Source: an uncultured Catenibacterium sp. (lineage in GTDB: Bacteria > Bacillota_I > Bacilli_A > Erysipelotrichales > Coprobacillaceae). From it: 15,844 nucleotides of DNA. The stretch spans positions 1 through 15,844 of the forward strand of contig UQGS01000049.1 of the NCBI GenBank assembly GCA_900540685.1. The letters run 5' to 3'. Positions 13,879-15,844 of the stretch are shown here, one piece after another. Each line of letters begins with the position of its first letter. The first letter of the stretch is position 1. Position numbers and translations under genes: made by a program. Below the pieces are notes generated by a model. The model made no database searches and was not told the DNA's origin. It worked only from the letters and a program-made list of their open reading frames with translations.

Positions 13879-15129
13879 GAGTTTTCTAATATTAGTTGTT
13901 CTACCATGCTTAAGAATTCTCTGGTAATTCTCAGTCAATGACTTCTCATAACGGCTTGTCAGCCATGGCACATAGAACTGTTCATCCTTGATTTCATCAG
14001 GAAGATATTGGAGATATTCCCATAAATCAGGTCTATGATAATCATAACGATCTTCTTCGGCAATACCAACAGGTGTTAAACGAATATATTGAGGTGCTTT
14101 GTGAGGTTCATTGTGGTAGGAAGCAAGAGCTGCATCAATCGCATCTTCACTCGATCTTGATTTAGGTGATAGAGCTAATTCTATGATAACACTCGCAAGA
14201 GGAATTCTTGCTTCGGGAAATCCGATTGTCTTAGCAGCCTGAAAAGCAAGCACTGTACGCATACAGGCATTAGGGTTTGCGAGACCTATATCCTCATAAG
14301 CTGTTGTGATAAGTCTTCTTTCAAGAGATTCAATATCACCTGCATCAATCAGCTTTGCGAAATAATAGAGAGCACCATTAGGATCAGATCCTCTAATAGA
14401 TTTCTGTAATCCACTTAACGTATCATAATATTGATCCTCGTCTTTGTCGAATTGCATATTGGCACGAGGCACAGCTTCTTTTATTGTCTCTAATGTGATA
14501 TGTGTATCAGGTGCATAAATAGTTGCAAGTTCTAAGCAATTATAAGCATAACGTACATCACCACTGCTCATTCTCGCAATATAATCATAAACATCTTCAT
14601 CTATTTCATATTGGTTATTTAATCCTCTTTCACTCACTGCTGCTCTTTGACATGCTTCAACAATCTCTTGATTATTTAGAGGCTTGACTTCACATAGATG
14701 ACATCTTGAACGGATTGCAGGATTAATCGAATGGTAAGGATTAGCTGTTGTACATCCAGCGATGATCAGTAGACCACTTTCAATATAAGGTAATAAATGA
14801 TCCTGTTTATCTTTATTTAAACGATGTACTTCATCCACAATGACAAAAAGTCCTTCTGAAAGCTTTGCTTCCGTAATGATCTGATCCATTTCCTTTTTAT
14901 TGCCTGTAGAGGCATTAAAGATACGGTAAGGAATATTCAAATCATGAGCAAGTGCCTTTGCCATAGTTGTTTTCCCACAACCAGGAGGGCCATATAAAAT
15001 AATGGACATCGGATGGTCCTTCTTTACAAACTGTTTAAGTAATTTATTATCTCCTACTAGATGCTTCTGTCCAATTACATCATCAAGTCCAATTGGACGC
15101 ATAGAATCTGCCAGTGTCTTATGAATCAT
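13858..15129 (-). CDS. rarA: replication-associated recombination protein A (RarA/MgsA AAA+ ATPase)
   Basis: RarA is a clamp-loader-like AAA+ ATPase that acts at stalled replication forks and DNA ends together with SSB. The 423-residue product has Walker A GPPGCGKT (47-54), Walker B VIVDEVHR (96-103), the sensor-1 segment GCTTANPYHSINPAIRSRC (125-143) with Asn130 and the Arg-finger region Arg140/Arg142. The C-terminal lid and tetramerisation helices include the family signature around GLANPNA (about residues 280-286) and LSPKSRSSEDA (about residues 320-330). AAAGGAAA (15136-15143 on the minus strand) stands 6 nt before the ATG. It is transcribed convergently with miaA and divergently from dtd, from a promoter whose -10 overlaps that of dtd. 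Intact and of usual length. Confidence 0.95.
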   Translation of the reverse strand: MIHKTLADSMRPIGLDDVIGQKHLVGDNKLLKQFVKKDHPMSIILYGPPGCGKTTMAKALAHDLNIPYRIFNASTGNKKEMDQIITEAKLSEGLFVIVDEVHRLNKDKQDHLLPYIESGLLIIAGCTTANPYHSINPAIRSRCHLCEVKPLNNQEIVEACQRAAVSERGLNNQYEIDEDVYDYIARMSSGDVRYAYNCLELATIYAPDTHITLETIKEAVPRANMQFDKDEDQYYDTLSGLQKSIRGSDPNGALYYFAKLIDAGDIESLERRLITTAYEDIGLANPNACMRTVLAFQAAKTIGFPEARIPLASVIIELALSPKSRSSEDAIDAALASYHNEPHKAPQYIRLTPVGIAEEDRYDYHRPDLWEYLQYLPDEIKDEQFYVPWLTSRYEKSLTENYQRILKHGRTTNIRKLKKDKPR

Positions 15130-15151
15130 AGTTTATTTCCTTTCGTTTTAG

Positions 15152-15176
15152 AATCATGTATAATTATAACATGATT
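15152..15176. promoter_or_regulatory. overlapping divergent promoters of rarA and dtd inside a palindrome
   Basis: For dtd, TATAAT lies on the plus strand at 15159-15164. For rarA, the minus strand carries TATAAT at 15163-15168 with an upstream TGT (15169-15171), an extended -10. Both sit within AATCATG (15152-15158) and its exact inverted copy CATGATT (15170-15176), a 25-bp near-palindrome centred on 15164. The -35 positions are weak on both sides. The two -10 elements share bases, so polymerase cannot occupy both at once. A dimeric regulator site is possible but unproven. Confidence 0.6.
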
Positions 15177-15194
15177 TTGTAAGGAGAGAATAAC

Positions 15195-15653
15195 ATGAAA
15201 ATTGTTTTACAGAGAGTAAAAGAAGCCAGTGTCACAATTGATGGAGAAGTACATGGTGCTATTGGAAAAGGTTATATGGTTTTAGTTGGTTTTAATAACG
15301 AAGATACACATGAAATCATTGACCGCCTTGTCGAAAAGGTGATCCACTTAAGAGTATTTGAAGATGAAAATCAGAAAATGAATCGTTCACTACTTGATGT
15401 AGAAGGTTCTATTTTATCTATTTCACAGTTTACTTTATATGCAGACTGCCACAAGGGAAGAAGACCAAGCTTTATTGATGCCGCTAAACCAGATATCTCT
15501 TCACCACTTTATGATTACTTTAATGAAAGTTTAAGAAATCAAGGAGTCCATGTAGAAACAGGAATCTTTGGTGCTGATATGAAATGCGCATTAATTAATG
15601 ATGGTCCAGTCACTATTGTATTAGATAGTGATGAGATCATACCTCATAAATAA
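15195..15653 (+). CDS. dtd: D-aminoacyl-tRNA deacylase
   Basis: DTD hydrolyses D-aminoacyl (and Gly-) tRNA to recycle mischarged tRNA and keep D-residues out of protein. The 152-residue product is a typical bacterial DTD: an MKIVLQRV start, SQFTLYAD (77-84) followed by KGRRPSF, and the Gly-cisPro active-site motif NDGPVT (135-140) that enforces chirality. FGADMK (125-130) precedes it, as in homologues. AAGGAGAG (15181-15188) stands 6 nt ahead of the ATG. It is a single-gene unit, with the divergent promoter shared with rarA upstream and a terminator downstream. Intact. Confidence 0.97.
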   Translation: MKIVLQRVKEASVTIDGEVHGAIGKGYMVLVGFNNEDTHEIIDRLVEKVIHLRVFEDENQKMNRSLLDVEGSILSISQFTLYADCHKGRRPSFIDAAKPDISSPLYDYFNESLRNQGVHVETGIFGADMKCALINDGPVTIVLDSDEIIPHK

Positions 15654-15670
15654 TCCATATATACGGTAAT

Positions 15671-15694
15671 AGGAGGGCATGTAAGCCCTCTTTT
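15671..15694 (+). terminator. intrinsic terminator after dtd
   Basis: GAGGGC (15673-15678) pairs with GCCCTC (15685-15690) around a 6-nt loop, extended by a G:T and an A:T pair, followed by TTTT and a further T-rich stretch. It separates dtd from the rRNA-type promoter. Confidence 0.88.
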
Positions 15695-15734
15695 CACTTT
15701 TTTCACAAAAAATGAATAAAATCATAAAAAATGC

Positions 15735-15766
15735 TTTACAAGTCAAATGAATGGTGGTAGTATAAG
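15735..15766 (+). promoter_or_regulatory. probable rRNA operon promoter
   Basis: TTTACA (15735-15740) is followed after 17 nt by TAGTAT (15758-15763); the overlapping TATAAG (15761-15766) is an alternative -10 at a long 20-nt spacing. The stretch 15701-15731 is rich in A runs, as in the UP elements of rRNA promoters. The strength of the promoter is inferred from the leader that follows. Confidence 0.6.
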
Positions 15767-15844
15767 TGAGCACTCCGGTGAGGAGCGCGGACAGAACATT
15801 GAAAACTGAACAGATACACGTCAGATTTATTTGAAAACAATTAA
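15767..15844 (+). ncRNA. pre-16S rRNA leader (5' part of an rrn transcript)
   Basis: This is non-coding and locally more G+C-rich than its surroundings at 15768-15793, with a small CTCC/GGAG hairpin (15773-15776 with 15782-15785). The segment ATTGAAAACTGAACA (15798-15812) is the phrase that recurs in Firmicute rRNA leaders and 16S-23S spacers around boxA, the antitermination site. No mature 16S sequence is reached before the window ends, so the rRNA gene itself is inferred to start just downstream. Confidence 0.65.

Noticed and set aside
1..15844. CRISPR arrays, insertion sequences, prophage genes, toxin-antitoxin pairs and tRNA genes.
   Set aside because: Reading both strands shows no regularly spaced repeats, no transposase or integrase motifs, no terminal inverted repeats and no cloverleaf; the DNA is ordinary core genome.

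Overview
This window is AT-rich, densely packed housekeeping DNA from a low-GC Firmicute. Family content and gene order recall the Bacillus rny-ymdB ... miaB-ricA ... mutS-mutL ... miaA region. No sporulation gene is present: there is no spoVS after ymdB and no cotE before mutS. hfq is also absent after miaA. Together with the sequence style, this suggests a gut Erysipelotrichia-like bacterium; that placement is an inference, not proven. I see no mobile element, CRISPR array, tRNA or phage gene.

Layout. Bases 1-290 hold the 3' end of a probable TetR-type regulator that is out of frame near base 55, followed by a strong terminator. Next comes rny (RNase Y) with its own promoter, then ymdB (metallophosphoesterase). 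An unrecognised 81-residue protein follows as a separate unit with its own promoter and terminator. An AEC-family permease comes next. A new promoter drives miaB and an overlapping ricA/YlbF-family gene. guaB (IMP dehydrogenase) has its own promoter and terminator. A PepT/YqjE-like M20 peptidase follows. Then comes the tightly packed unit mutS-mutL-miaA (8-nt gap, then a 4-nt ATGA overlap). It meets rarA, on the minus strand, at a bidirectional terminator built from the two gene ends. rarA diverges from dtd through a small palindromic promoter region. After the dtd terminator, the last ~110 bases look like an rRNA operon promoter and pre-16S leader; the 16S gene itself would begin just outside.

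How the genes fit together. RNase Y and the RicA-like protein belong to the same mRNA-decay system in Bacillus. MiaA and MiaB act in sequence on tRNA A37. MutS and MutL form the mismatch-repair initiation pair. RarA acts at stalled forks, and DTD clears D-aminoacyl-tRNAs.

There is no obvious new multi-gene system. The items most worth a second look are an IMP dehydrogenase that resembles the enzyme of the protist Tritrichomonas foetus down to residue numbering, the orphan 81-residue protein, a cysteine-free RicA homologue, and the broken regulator at the left edge.
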